From NCBI RefSeq assembly GCF_014654725.1, contig NZ_JACVZV010000024.1:124001-188000 (forward strand): 64,000 nt of DNA, in the 5' to 3' direction. The notes under the pieces were generated by a model, which was not told where the DNA came from, searched no databases, and worked only from the letters and a program-made list of their open reading frames with translations. The translations under genes were made by a program, and so were the position numbers. Of the stretch, positions 49,196-57,899 are shown piece by piece (position 1 is the first letter of the stretch; each line of letters starts with the position of its first letter). The DNA is from Vulcanococcus sp. Clear-D1 (lineage in GTDB: Bacteria > Cyanobacteriota > Cyanobacteriia > PCC-6307 > Cyanobiaceae).

Positions 49196-49642
49196 TCACA
49201 GATCGATGCTCTCCAGAAAGATGCGGCAGTGCATCAGCCGGTCCGCGTCGACAGCCCAGGCCGCGATCTGGCTGTGCTTGGCCTCCTTGTCGTCGCGCAT
49301 CTCCTCCACAACACCGTCGTGGAAGCGCTCCAACTGCCGCAGGATCGCGAGTGCGATCTGCTGGTCGTCGTCGGCGCTGGTCTCCAGCTTGTCCATCAGA
49401 TCGAGCACCTGCTTCACCTTGGCGCTATGGCTGCGCTCGGGCTTCTCGGGGCGCTCGGGCTTGTTCTCCTGCATGGCAATCAGGGCGTCGGGGCTATCGG
49501 GGATTCCGCTCGAGCCGGCAGCAGCCGCATCGAGATCCACCATCTCGGGATGCACTCCCTCATTGGGATCCACGAAGCGACCACCGCAGAAGCGGTAGCG
49601 ACCACGAGCGGGCTGACGGGGGCTGTCGCTGGACTGACTCAT
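49196..49642 (-). CDS. Hypothetical protein with disordered start
   Basis: 148 residues. The first 75 are polar and Pro-rich (PRQPARGRYRFCGGRFVDPNEGVHPEMV... ENKPERPEKPERSH), the rest helical (KVKQVLDLMDKLETSADDDQQIALAILRQLERFHDGVVEEM). Led by a good copy of the conserved upstream motif. Unrecognised. Confidence 0.6.
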   Translation of the reverse strand: MSQSSDSPRQPARGRYRFCGGRFVDPNEGVHPEMVDLDAAAAGSSGIPDSPDALIAMQENKPERPEKPERSHSAKVKQVLDLMDKLETSADDDQQIALAILRQLERFHDGVVEEMRDDKEAKHSQIAAWAVDADRLMHCRIFLESIDL

Positions 49643-49699
49643 CGTTCCTCCGGGCTTCTGAAACCAGCCTCACAGGCTTGACGCCAAATTTCCGGACTC

Positions 49700-49715
49700 T
49701 CGTGCGAACGACGGC
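49700..49715 (-). promoter_or_regulatory. Conserved upstream motif, copy 4
   Basis: On the coding strand GCCGTCGTTCGCACGA, ending 57 nt before the ATG at 49642. Confidence 0.65.
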
Positions 49716-49754
49716 TAACTCACCAAGCGCTGTCGGCCCCTGGTCGGTTCTGAA

Positions 49755-51980
49755 CTAGCCCTTGGGCATGGAGGAATGGGCTGTTCCGTACACCCCCACC
49801 ACATCACGCGCCATCTGCTGATGTAGCTCGCGCAGAGCGATCGGGGCCTCAATGCGGATGCCGGCTCCCCAGCGGAAGAGCCAGTTGCGCAGGTCCCAAT
49901 CGTCCGCGACGGTCCAGCGGGGCAGCTGCAATTCCACCGGGTAGGGATGGTTATCGCTGATCGGATTGGGCTCCAGTTCGTCTAAGGGTCCGGCGGGCCC
50001 ATCGGCATGGCCTGGGATTGGCTTGGAATAGCGCGTGCAAGCTGCCGGGAAACGTCCGGGCTCTTCGCGGATCAGCTGAAACACCCGCGGCGTACAGCTG
50101 AAGCGCAGCCGCTCGAAATAATCCTGCCCCGCTAAGCGGGCGCCCTTGGCCTGTGCCGTGATTGCCAGCTGTGCCTCCAGGTCGGATCCGAAATAGAGAC
50201 CGCCGCAGAGCTCCAGCAACCGCTGCAGCCGCTCCATGGCGGCGTCGTGATCGCTGGGTTGAGTGCGGCGCACCTGGCCGTCTTCCTCGAGAAACACCAG
50301 CCGATCGAGCCGCAGCGTGCGGATCAGCCCCTGGGGATAGCCGATCGCCTCGGTTTCAAAGGCGAGATACCAACTGATGTTGTGAAACAGCAGCTGCAGC
50401 GGCCAGGCCCGAAAACGGCCGTCGTCACCGCGCAGGCGCTGCGCCTCAGTGGGTTGATCCGGCAGATGCCGCAACCACACCCGGCGGCGTTGCTGCATGG
50501 CGCGCTCCAGCCGCTGGCTTTGCTCACTGGCCGCCAAGGTGCCGGGCTTGGCCTCCGTGAGGGAGCGATGGGCGAGGGCACGCTTGCTCAGCCGCTGGTG
50601 CTGTTGCTCCGCCTGCAGCAGCCCCGCTCGCCGCAAGCGCTCCTCCAGCCCCTCCAACAGCGGCTGCTTGGAGGCATCACTCAACCGCTCCAGCGACTCC
50701 TTGAGCAGGCCATGCACCTCCAGCAATTGATCTGCTGAGAGCAACGCCGTGCCGATCGCGAAGCCGCTGCGTTGGCTATCGGGGCGGCCTTTGATCTCGG
50801 GGCAGAAGCCATAGGGCCGCAGCAGATGGCGCAGGTCGTTGCGGAGCACGGCCTCCTGGTTGGCCTCATAACTGCCGGGGATGTCGCTGAGGCGATCGAT
50901 CAGGTGTTGATAGAGCGGTGTGCCCTGGGCAGCGAGAGCGTCATCCCCGTCCAACGGCGCATCAAACGGCTCTTGAAGGATGTGGCGCAGCAGGGTGAAC
51001 ACCCGGATGAACTGACGCCGGTCGGCCAGGGCGGGGCTGCCGCCATGGCAGGAGCTATCGGCGGGAGGCCGCTCATCGCCCAGCTCGATGGCGTTTTGGC
51101 TGCTCCAATCGAGCCGAGTGAAGCCATTGGCCTCCAGCCAGGCGAGATCAGCGCGCAGCGCCTCCACATCGCCATACACCTCACTATTTCCGCCATGGAC
51201 ATCGCGCCAACAGCTCAGGTAGACAGCCGCCTGTTCGGCGAGATCGCCCTCCGGCAGTGGGTTGCAGAGCGCCTGCAGGGCTGAGGCTGTGGCGGGGTCG
51301 CTGCGGTCGAGGCCGTTGAACGTGATCAACAGCCGCAGCAGAAAGAGCAGGCGCTCGAGATCCACCAGCCGCGCGTAGCGATGCAGATAGGGCGCCTTGG
51401 CCTTGTCGCGATTGAGCGCATTGCGAATCGATCCATCCAACCCCTGCAGCCGGCGGCTGATGGTGGCGGCATCGGTTTCACCGGCTGCGGGGTTCAGGCA
51501 CACCACCGTCGCCAGCCCCTCGGAGCGGTGCGGGCCGAACTGCTTGTGATTGATCGCGGCATGAAACTCACCGATCACCGCGTCTGGCACCGGGCGCTCG
51601 CGTTGTTGCGCCCACTGCAGGCACGTATCAAGCGGGGTGGTGAGCCACCAGCCGATCCACTCCACCGGCCGGGCGTAGCGCAGCACCTGCGTGTAAAGCA
51701 GGCGCCAGGGGCGGCGGGCATGGGTGGCATCGATGATCACCGGCCGGCCGGCTGCGATCGCGGCCTGCAAGCGCTCCTGCAACACCGTGCGGATCTCATC
51801 CCAGGGCCCTTGCACCGCTGCATCGCCGAACAGCTCCTGGCGGATCGCATCGGTAGAGAGCACCAAGGCGGGCTCGCCTGATTCGCCTGCGGCCAGCGGT
51901 GCCAAACGGTGGGCAAAGGTGGTCTTGCCGCTGCCCGGCGGACCGATCAGCAGATGACAGCGCAGGGGCAGCGAATCCAT
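49755..51980 (-). CDS. P-loop kinase and WYL-domain protein
   Basis: 741 residues. The N-terminus is a zeta-toxin/polynucleotide-kinase-like P-loop domain: LLIGPPGSGKTTFAHRL, LSTDAIRQELFGD, VIIDATHARR, LTTPLDTCLQWAQQR. The long middle part is helical and unknown. The C-terminal 250 residues hold a WYL-like ligand-binding domain (PLQLLFHNISWYLAFETEAIGYPQGLIRTLRLDRL), followed by a winged or WCX-like end. WYL domains sense nucleotides or nucleic acid and regulate defence genes, so this could couple sensing to a kinase. Confidence 0.8.
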   Translation of the reverse strand: MDSLPLRCHLLIGPPGSGKTTFAHRLAPLAAGESGEPALVLSTDAIRQELFGDAAVQGPWDEIRTVLQERLQAAIAAGRPVIIDATHARRPWRLLYTQVLRYARPVEWIGWWLTTPLDTCLQWAQQRERPVPDAVIGEFHAAINHKQFGPHRSEGLATVVCLNPAAGETDAATISRRLQGLDGSIRNALNRDKAKAPYLHRYARLVDLERLLFLLRLLITFNGLDRSDPATASALQALCNPLPEGDLAEQAAVYLSCWRDVHGGNSEVYGDVEALRADLAWLEANGFTRLDWSSQNAIELGDERPPADSSCHGGSPALADRRQFIRVFTLLRHILQEPFDAPLDGDDALAAQGTPLYQHLIDRLSDIPGSYEANQEAVLRNDLRHLLRPYGFCPEIKGRPDSQRSGFAIGTALLSADQLLEVHGLLKESLERLSDASKQPLLEGLEERLRRAGLLQAEQQHQRLSKRALAHRSLTEAKPGTLAASEQSQRLERAMQQRRRVWLRHLPDQPTEAQRLRGDDGRFRAWPLQLLFHNISWYLAFETEAIGYPQGLIRTLRLDRLVFLEEDGQVRRTQPSDHDAAMERLQRLLELCGGLYFGSDLEAQLAITAQAKGARLAGQDYFERLRFSCTPRVFQLIREEPGRFPAACTRYSKPIPGHADGPAGPLDELEPNPISDNHPYPVELQLPRWTVADDWDLRNWLFRWGAGIRIEAPIALRELHQQMARDVVGVYGTAHSSMPKG

Positions 51981-52103
51981 CGCTGCATCCTGGCGTCAGC
52001 GGATCGCGCTGTGAACCCGCTCGCGCGAAGCACCACTGCCGCATTGCCGTCGATCGCACGAGCATCGCCGCTGGCGCCCTTGGCAGGCGGAAGGCTGTTG
52101 GGC

Positions 52104-52664
52104 ATGAACGGCACAACCCCCTACCGAATCCCGTCGTCCCTACGGGATCTGGTGATGCTCGATCTGCTCGAGCTCACCGGCAGCACCACCGCCACTGCGG
52201 ACTTGCTCACCATGTCGCAACCGAGCGTGAGCCGCCGCTACCGCTCGGTCGCTCGCGACCTCGGGCTTACGCGCCAGAGCGATGCGCCGTTGGGGCGGCG
52301 CTTTGCCGATGCCCCCTGGATCCCGTATCTGCGACGTGGCATCAACCACCACCGCCTGGCCGGTGGGGTGTTGCGGATCGGGAGTGGCCGTGCGCTGGAG
52401 GCTGCCTTCACCGGGGTGCCATGGGCGCATTGGATCCGCCTGGGCCGGCAACAGCAGGAGCAGTGGCAGCCGCTGTTGAGCCTGGAGCTGCTTGATGCGA
52501 TCGCCGTGGAAGAGGTGCCAGAGCTCTCCGCTGAGGTGGCCGCATCGCTGGCCCTGGTGGAGGTGCGCAGCGCTCGCAACGGCGCCGTGGTGTTGATCTG
52601 CCGGCGCGATCCGCTGGTGCTTGAGATCTGCAGCCGCGTCTGCGGCTGGATGGAGTTGCCGTGA
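52104..52664 (+). CDS. LysR-type HTH DNA-binding protein without a full effector domain
   Basis: 186 residues from ATG 52104. SSLRDLVMLDLLELTGSTTATADLLTMSQPSVSRRYRSVARDLGL is a LysR-like winged helix; the rest (about 130 residues) is too short for a normal LysR effector domain. The stop overlaps the GTG of the HD gene, so the two are translationally coupled. Divergent from the kinase-WYL gene, which it could regulate. Confidence 0.75.
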   Translation: MNGTTPYRIPSSLRDLVMLDLLELTGSTTATADLLTMSQPSVSRRYRSVARDLGLTRQSDAPLGRRFADAPWIPYLRRGINHHRLAGGVLRIGSGRALEAAFTGVPWAHWIRLGRQQQEQWQPLLSLELLDAIAVEEVPELSAEVAASLALVEVRSARNGAVVLICRRDPLVLEICSRVCGWMELP

Positions 52665-53380
52665 GCGCCGTACAACCCAAACAAGCCGAAGCGCCGCAGG
52701 ATGGTGATGACTCGGCTAAGGCTTCGATGAGCGTGAGCGCCCGCTACGGGAAAGCCCTGCTCTGGGCTGAGCAGCTCCACCGGGATCAGCGCCGCAAAGG
52801 CAAGGCCATCCCCTACATCTCCCACCTGATCAGCGTCAGCGCCCTGGTGTGGGAAGACGGCGGCACGGAAGACCAGGCCATTGCCGCCCTGCTGCACGAC
52901 GCCATCGAGGACGCCGGCCAGAGCCACGCATCCATCGCCGAACGCTTTGGCAGCGCCGTGGCCGACATCGTGCGTGATTGCACCGACACCAACGGCACGC
53001 CTACAGGAGGGGAGAAGGAGCCCTGGCTGCTGCGCAAGACCCGCTACATCGCCTCCCTGGAAGACAAGCCAGAGGCCTCGCTGTTGGTGACGGCGGCCGA
53101 CAAGGCCCACAACGCCGGCGACATGGTGCTCGATGCCCGCCGCGATCCCGCGATGTGGAGCAAGTTCAACGCCGGGCTGGAGGGATCAGCCTGGTACCTG
53201 CTGCGGATGCATCAACAGCTCAACCGCCGCCTACCGGGTAGTCGATCGGTGGAACGTCTCGGTGAGGCGGTGAGTGAGGTGCTTGCCAGCGAGAGCTATC
53301 GGCGGCTGGTCCCCGACGGGTTGGCGCCGGCGGTGTGGGCGGCGGGGTATGCGGAGCGCTTGGCAGCAGGAGACGCGTGA
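52661..53380 (+). CDS. HD-domain hydrolase, MESH1/SpoT-like
   Basis: 239 residues from GTG overlapping the previous stop. HRDQRRKGKAIPYISHLISVSALV, AALLHDAIEDAG (HD motif) and LLVTAADKAHNAGDMV match the metal-dependent HD fold of SpoT hydrolase and MESH1, which remove pyrophosphate from ppGpp or related alarmones. No synthetase domain. The next gene overlaps it too, giving a tight three-gene unit with the HTH and a nuclease. Confidence 0.82.
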   Translation: MSAVQPKQAEAPQDGDDSAKASMSVSARYGKALLWAEQLHRDQRRKGKAIPYISHLISVSALVWEDGGTEDQAIAALLHDAIEDAGQSHASIAERFGSAVADIVRDCTDTNGTPTGGEKEPWLLRKTRYIASLEDKPEASLLVTAADKAHNAGDMVLDARRDPAMWSKFNAGLEGSAWYLLRMHQQLNRRLPGSRSVERLGEAVSEVLASESYRRLVPDGLAPAVWAAGYAERLAAGDA

Positions 53381-53997
53381 TCACCCTGGCCCTGCCGCTG
53401 GCAGCCGTTGCCCTGCTCGCCCAGACCCGGACGGCCACCGTGCTCTCCATCGGCGATGGCGACACCCTGCGCGTGCGTGAAGGCAACCGCACCGTGAACG
53501 TGCGCCTGGCCTGCATCGATGCCCCGGAATCCAGCCAGGCACCCTTTGGTGTTCAGGCCCGGCAACAACTTCAAACGCTGGCGCCAGTGGGAAGCAGCGT
53601 GGAGCTGCGTATCAAGGCCACCGATCGCTACGGACGCTCCGTAGCCGAACTCACCAGCGGCGGCCGCAACCTCAACCAGGCCCTGGTGGCCTCCGGCGTG
53701 GCCTTTGTCTACTGGCAATACATCGCTGGTTGCGACCGGCAGACCTACGGGCGTCTGGAAACAGAGGCCAGACTGAAGGGGCTTGGGGTCTGGGGCGTTA
53801 GCGGTGGACTGACACGGCCCTGGGACTACCGCTCCAGACAACGCCAACCCAGCTCAAGCTCAAGCGCACCAGCTGGCCGGCGTTACACCTGCAGCCAGAT
53901 CGGCTCCTATGCCCAGGCCCAGGTGTTGCTGCGGCAGGGGCACCGTTATCTCGATGGGGATGGAGACGGGGAGGCCTGTGAAAGCTTGAGGGGCTGA
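53377..53997 (+). CDS. Exported staphylococcal-nuclease-like protein with Excalibur domain
   Basis: 206 residues from GTG 53377, overlapping the HD gene's stop. A hydrophobic start (ITLALPLAAVALLAQ) is a likely signal. SNase fold: IGDGDTLRVREGNRTVNVRLACIDAPE, KATDRYGRSVAEL, NQALVASGVAFVYWQYI. After a Ser-rich linker the last 45 residues form an Excalibur calcium-binding repeat (CSQIGSYAQAQVLLRQGHRYLDGDGDGEACE). Extracellular or periplasmic DNA/RNA breakdown is likely. Confidence 0.88.
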   Translation: MITLALPLAAVALLAQTRTATVLSIGDGDTLRVREGNRTVNVRLACIDAPESSQAPFGVQARQQLQTLAPVGSSVELRIKATDRYGRSVAELTSGGRNLNQALVASGVAFVYWQYIAGCDRQTYGRLETEARLKGLGVWGVSGGLTRPWDYRSRQRQPSSSSSAPAGRRYTCSQIGSYAQAQVLLRQGHRYLDGDGDGEACESLRG

Positions 53998-54011
53998 GCA
54001 GGAGAAGCTCG

Positions 54012-55550
54012 CTACTCCGGATCGTCTCCCCGCCAACGCCAAGCTCGCAGCGAGGAACCGAGCCGAGCCGTTGTGATGTCGCTGAGCAGCACAACCGGCA
54101 ACCCACTGGCCCGTGCATCGCGCATCTTGGTGTTGTCGAGCTCGAGGCTGGTGGTCAGCAGAAAGTCAGGGGGATTGCGCTTGGGAATCGCATTCACCTT
54201 CTTGTACGTGAGACCGAGCTGCACCAAGGCATCGCGGCCTCGGTGAATGGGTGAATCAGCTTTGGTGCTCTTAGGGCCAGAGGCGGCAAAGCTCTGATCA
54301 CGCTCGAGCGTCCATTGCATGGGCTCCCATGAGGACCTGGGCTGTGGTGAAGCCACCATCGCCCGCGTCAGCGTGGGGGCCGGCGCTGACAACAACGCAT
54401 TGGTCGTGACCGTGACATGGGCGGTCGCCGCCGTGACATGGGCCATGCCTTGGCGAAAAGCCCGCGCCAAGGCGCGTGTATCGCCCATCGCGGAGTGCGC
54501 ATCCGCCTCCGCCAGGTCCACCCCGCATTGGGCGCAAACATCCTTCAGCTTGCGTGCACCCGAACGTGGCATGGTGTCCACGCCATCCCCAAACTCGATC
54601 TCTACGCCCGCGATCGCCTCGTAGTGTGCCCGGAGAATCGGCAGATCAAAGGCGCGCAGGTTGTGGGCCACCAGAACATGTCCATCAAGCTTGGCGGCGA
54701 GCAGTCCCGCGATCTCGGCGAACGCTGGAGCACCAGCCACATGCCCATCGCTCACACCATGGATCTGTGCGTTGGGAATCGGAACGCCTGGGTTCACCAG
54801 GGTTTCCCACTCCTCGGTGATGCGTCCCTGCGCTTCGAGTTTCACCACAGCGATCTCCACGATCCGGGAGCTGTGCGCGGTGCCTGTGGTTTCCAGATCA
54901 AACACCGCAAAGCCCTTGGCACCTTGCGGCAGTAAGGAGGCCAAAGATGGGGGCGCCACCGCCGGGGCAGGGGCCGAGATCGGCTGGGCCGGTGCAGCGG
55001 GAGAACGTTGCTGCGGATTGGCAGGTTGGCGAGCAGGCGCCTCTCCCTTCTCTCGGATGCGGAGGGGAATCCAGGCGCGCAAGTCTTCCACAGCCGTGAT
55101 GGAGGTGGAAGGGTCGCCCAGCACCACCAACTTGCTGATGCGCTCAATCAAGAACTGCTTGGTGACCTGTTGCCCCTCCTGCCTGGCGTTGAGGGAATAA
55201 GGGATGTCGCCTTGGCGGTTGTAGCTGTAGAGGGTGAGGCGACGAACGCTGGTGCTGCCATCAGCCTTGGTGTAGGTGACCTCAGCCTCAAGGGAATGAA
55301 CCAGGGGAGGGGTTCTCTCAACTGCAGGCGCTGGTGGAGGCGGCGGCACTGGAGCCGGCGGCGGCGGCGCTGGTGGACGCGCAGCAACGGCGGGCGTAGC
55401 GGGCTTGGCGGGAGGCGGTGGCGGCTGCCGCAGTGAACCCGTATGGGACTGCTGGCGCTTGATCGGGGGCTGCAGCAGCGCCCAGATGCACCAGGCCAAT
55501 AGGGCGATGGCTGCCACCGTGACGAGGGCGGCCAGCGTTAGAGCATCCAT
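54012..55550 (-). CDS. Membrane-anchored DEDDh exonuclease with BRCT domain
   Basis: 512 residues. One N-terminal span (LTLAALVTVAAIALLAWCIWALL), a Pro-rich linker, a WYL-like region (VTYTKADGSTSVRRLTLYSYNRQGDIPYSLNA), then the exonuclease: FAVFDLETTG, VLVAHNLRAFDLPILRAHY, DAHSAMGDTRALARA, matching DnaQ-type ExoI to III. The C-terminus is a BRCT fold (YKKVNAIPKRNPPDFLLTTSLELDNTKMRDARASGLPVVLLSDI). A 3'-5' exonuclease held at the membrane is unusual; it may act on incoming DNA. Confidence 0.82.
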   Translation of the reverse strand: MDALTLAALVTVAAIALLAWCIWALLQPPIKRQQSHTGSLRQPPPPPAKPATPAVAARPPAPPPPAPVPPPPPAPAVERTPPLVHSLEAEVTYTKADGSTSVRRLTLYSYNRQGDIPYSLNARQEGQQVTKQFLIERISKLVVLGDPSTSITAVEDLRAWIPLRIREKGEAPARQPANPQQRSPAAPAQPISAPAPAVAPPSLASLLPQGAKGFAVFDLETTGTAHSSRIVEIAVVKLEAQGRITEEWETLVNPGVPIPNAQIHGVSDGHVAGAPAFAEIAGLLAAKLDGHVLVAHNLRAFDLPILRAHYEAIAGVEIEFGDGVDTMPRSGARKLKDVCAQCGVDLAEADAHSAMGDTRALARAFRQGMAHVTAATAHVTVTTNALLSAPAPTLTRAMVASPQPRSSWEPMQWTLERDQSFAASGPKSTKADSPIHRGRDALVQLGLTYKKVNAIPKRNPPDFLLTTSLELDNTKMRDARASGLPVVLLSDITTARLGSSLRAWRWRGDDPE

Positions 55551-55729
55551 TGCACTCGATCCACCAAAGCCGCCTGCTCAAGTTATTCAGAGCGGCCTTG
55601 CCGGTCATCACAACCAACCATCGAGAGCTATGCGCTGAACGCATACTTCGACGCAGTGAGCTGCAAAGTCGTTCGAGGGGCGGTGATACAAAGGATCGGT
55701 TGAGCACCGGGCCCCGAAGGGAATCAGCG

Positions 55730-56227
55730 TTGAGCGACCAACCGACGGACACCAGCACCGACCTGACCATCAACGACAGCGGGGCCATCCAGCCCGTTGT
55801 GGAGTGCAAAGGAATTCGCCCGATCAAGGACTTCCCCCGCGACCTCACCGGGTTGAGCCCCGAACAGATCGAGCACCACTACAAGGCTCTGCGCAATAGC
55901 CATATCTCGTTGAATCGTTCACGCGGTCAGCTGCTGCGGCGTTCGCGGGAGTTCAGCGAGGCAAGGGAGCGCTTCCTCACCACCCTGCGGGGATACGAGG
56001 AGCGCCTAGTGCTGATCGGCCAGGAGAAGGCTGAGGCGATGCGCCTTGCTCAGGACATGCACCAAGAACTCGAGGCCTTCGACAGCAAGCAACAGGCGCT
56101 CGACAAACTGCTGCAAGACCTCGACGACGCCAAACAGGAGGCGGGGTTCTGGTCGATCTTCAAGATCAGCGAGCTGATCGAACGCATGCGCGCAGTCCTG
56201 CGCGGCAAGAACCAAACCAATGGGTGA
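55730..56227 (+). CDS. Coiled-coil protein, first of a pair
   Basis: About 165 residues from TTG 55730; TTG 55700 or an ATG at 55550 are alternatives, the last overlapping the divergent gene. Middle and C-terminus form a coiled coil (NRSRGQLLRRSREFSEARERFLTTL, AQDMHQELEAFDSKQQALDKLLQDLDD). It ends in an amphipathic helix (FWSIFKISELIERMRAVLRG). The next gene overlaps its end by eight bases. Confidence 0.55.
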   Translation: MSDQPTDTSTDLTINDSGAIQPVVECKGIRPIKDFPRDLTGLSPEQIEHHYKALRNSHISLNRSRGQLLRRSREFSEARERFLTTLRGYEERLVLIGQEKAEAMRLAQDMHQELEAFDSKQQALDKLLQDLDDAKQEAGFWSIFKISELIERMRAVLRGKNQTNG

Positions 56228-56735
56228 GCTGAGCGACCGCTTTGCGGAGCTCATGGCCCGGATGGCCAAGAGCGATGCCGAGCTCTTCCGCACGATCGGC
56301 GAACAGAACGCCAGAGTGCGCCAGATAGCGGATGACCTAGTGGCCGTGCCGGAAGCCGGCGTGAAGGCAGATGCCACCGCCGCGTGCCTGGCTCCAGCGG
56401 GGCTGTTGCCAGCGGAGCAATGCGATCAAAAGGCGCTGAAAGCACGCTTCGGCAAGGTGGCAGACGCCCAGGCTTGGGTGGAAAGCCAGATCGGCAAAGC
56501 CCCTAAAAAGCCCACCTGGCTGGTCATCGAGCAAACCTGCCGCAGCGGCGCATGGCCCCTCGTAGCTGCCCGAACGACAGCCGCAAGCAAGGGGATCAGC
56601 TCAGAACAGCTAGATGAGCGACTGACCGTGTTGGAGACCAAGCTGACGCAGCGGTTTGATCGATTGGAGGCCCTGCTGCTGGTGATCGCTGGGGGTAACC
56701 CATCCAGCTCGCCCCATCAAATCGACCAGGGGTAG
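56220..56735 (+). CDS. Coiled-coil protein, second of a pair
   Basis: 171 residues. Helical start (LSDRFAELMARMAKSDAELFRTIGEQNARVRQIADDLV), a compact middle (LKARFGKVADAQAWVESQIGKAPKKPTWLVIEQTC) and a second coiled coil near the end. It overlaps the previous gene and the convergent one at its 3' end. Unrecognised; probably a partner of the preceding protein. Confidence 0.55.
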   Translation: MGELSDRFAELMARMAKSDAELFRTIGEQNARVRQIADDLVAVPEAGVKADATAACLAPAGLLPAEQCDQKALKARFGKVADAQAWVESQIGKAPKKPTWLVIEQTCRSGAWPLVAARTTAASKGISSEQLDERLTVLETKLTQRFDRLEALLLVIAGGNPSSSPHQIDQG

Positions 56736-57769
56736 TCCTCCAGCACACGCTGCAAGGCCGACAACACAGCCAACACGTCGACCAGTTGAACGGGCCGTTG
56801 CTGCCCTTCTCGCTGTGGATGCCCCATCCAGTTGCCAAAGCAGCGCACCTGATGCAGGCAACTAATCAGCCAGCGATCCGCGCCGCGCTGGGCCAACAGA
56901 CGAATGCCGTGATTGAGGTTTAAACGGTGTTGATCCGGCTCATCACGCAGGCTGTACAACACCAATTGCTCCACCACCCGGCGGGCATGAATGCCCAAGG
57001 CGATGGGGGCGATCTGCTCGGCCCGCAGGATCTGCAGGAGCTCGCCAAGATCATGTGCCAGCGAACTGGAATGCTCCTGGCGTGGATCGACGCGATCCCG
57101 CAGCAAACCGTTCAACCGTTCCAACCCCGGCAAGCCCGTTGGCAAGGGAATCCGCAAGTCCTGCGCATCCACCCGCGCAAGGATCGAATCAATGGCCTCG
57201 CCCAGCACACTGAGATGGCGATCGGTTTTGTCGAACAGGATCAGCCGCTCCAGATCGGGCAAATGGCGAAAGGCTTCGCGATAGGCCTCGAGCAGCTCAG
57301 GCACATGGGAGAGCGCATCAATGCCTTGGTTGCCACTCCCCAGCAAGGGTGAAGCCACCGTGGCGCAGGCAATGCCACGCATCGGCAGGAGCGCCAACAG
57401 CGAAAACAGACGGTTGAACGGCGGCCAGGGCACCAGATCGCCCTCCTGCCACTCAATGGCACCCTCCACAACAGCAATCCGTTTGAACCGGCTTGGAGGC
57501 GCCTGATCACCCAGGTCCAGCGGCGCACTCACCCAGGCCTTCAGAGGGCTGGAGCGCAGGTCCAGGGCAACGTCGAGCTCAGACAGACTCAGCCCATAGG
57601 CCTCGTGAAGCCGCCCGAGCAGGGTGCGAGGCACCGGGGCGTAGTGACCGCGAAACGCCGACACCACCAGGAGGTCGCTTTGAAGGCCCAACTGGGGGTA
57701 GTCGCCCACCTGAAGTTCAACGCTGCGCTCGCCTGTCGCTGTATCGACATCGAAGAAGTTGAGCAGCAC
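56717..57769 (-). CDS. Macro-like domain fused to HEPN/DUF4145-like domain
   Basis: 350 residues from GTG. The first 190 (LLVVSAFRGHYAPVPRTLLGRL... ATVASPLLGSGNQGIDALSHVPELLEAYREAFRHLPDLERLILFD) resemble a macro or macro-like fold with a Gly-rich ligand loop. The last 130 (IAPIALGIHARRVVEQLVLYSLRDEP... LISCLHQVRCFGNWMGHPQ) fit the DUF4145/HEPN-like helical bundle, with R..N.xxGH near the end. Macro-HEPN-type combinations occur in nucleotide-signal defence systems; here that is an inference from the two folds. Confidence 0.6.
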   Translation of the reverse strand: MLLNFFDVDTATGERSVELQVGDYPQLGLQSDLLVVSAFRGHYAPVPRTLLGRLHEAYGLSLSELDVALDLRSSPLKAWVSAPLDLGDQAPPSRFKRIAVVEGAIEWQEGDLVPWPPFNRLFSLLALLPMRGIACATVASPLLGSGNQGIDALSHVPELLEAYREAFRHLPDLERLILFDKTDRHLSVLGEAIDSILARVDAQDLRIPLPTGLPGLERLNGLLRDRVDPRQEHSSSLAHDLGELLQILRAEQIAPIALGIHARRVVEQLVLYSLRDEPDQHRLNLNHGIRLLAQRGADRWLISCLHQVRCFGNWMGHPQREGQQRPVQLVDVLAVLSALQRVLEDYPWSI

Positions 57770-57822
57770 CGCTGTAACGCCCGCGTGCTCTGAGTCTGGC
57801 CAGAAACGCGAGTAAGGGCTCG

Positions 57823-57838
57823 GCCGTCCTTCGCACGA
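57823..57838 (+). promoter_or_regulatory. Conserved upstream motif, copy 5
   Basis: GCCGTCCTTCGCACGA, ending 61 nt before ATG 57900 of the VWA gene. The divergent macro-like gene starts 54 nt on the other side. Confidence 0.65.
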
Positions 57839-57899
57839 GATCAGCCTCGATCACCCCTGAGGCGGGAAACAGTGGGTTCAACCAAGCCAGGAGCTGTGT

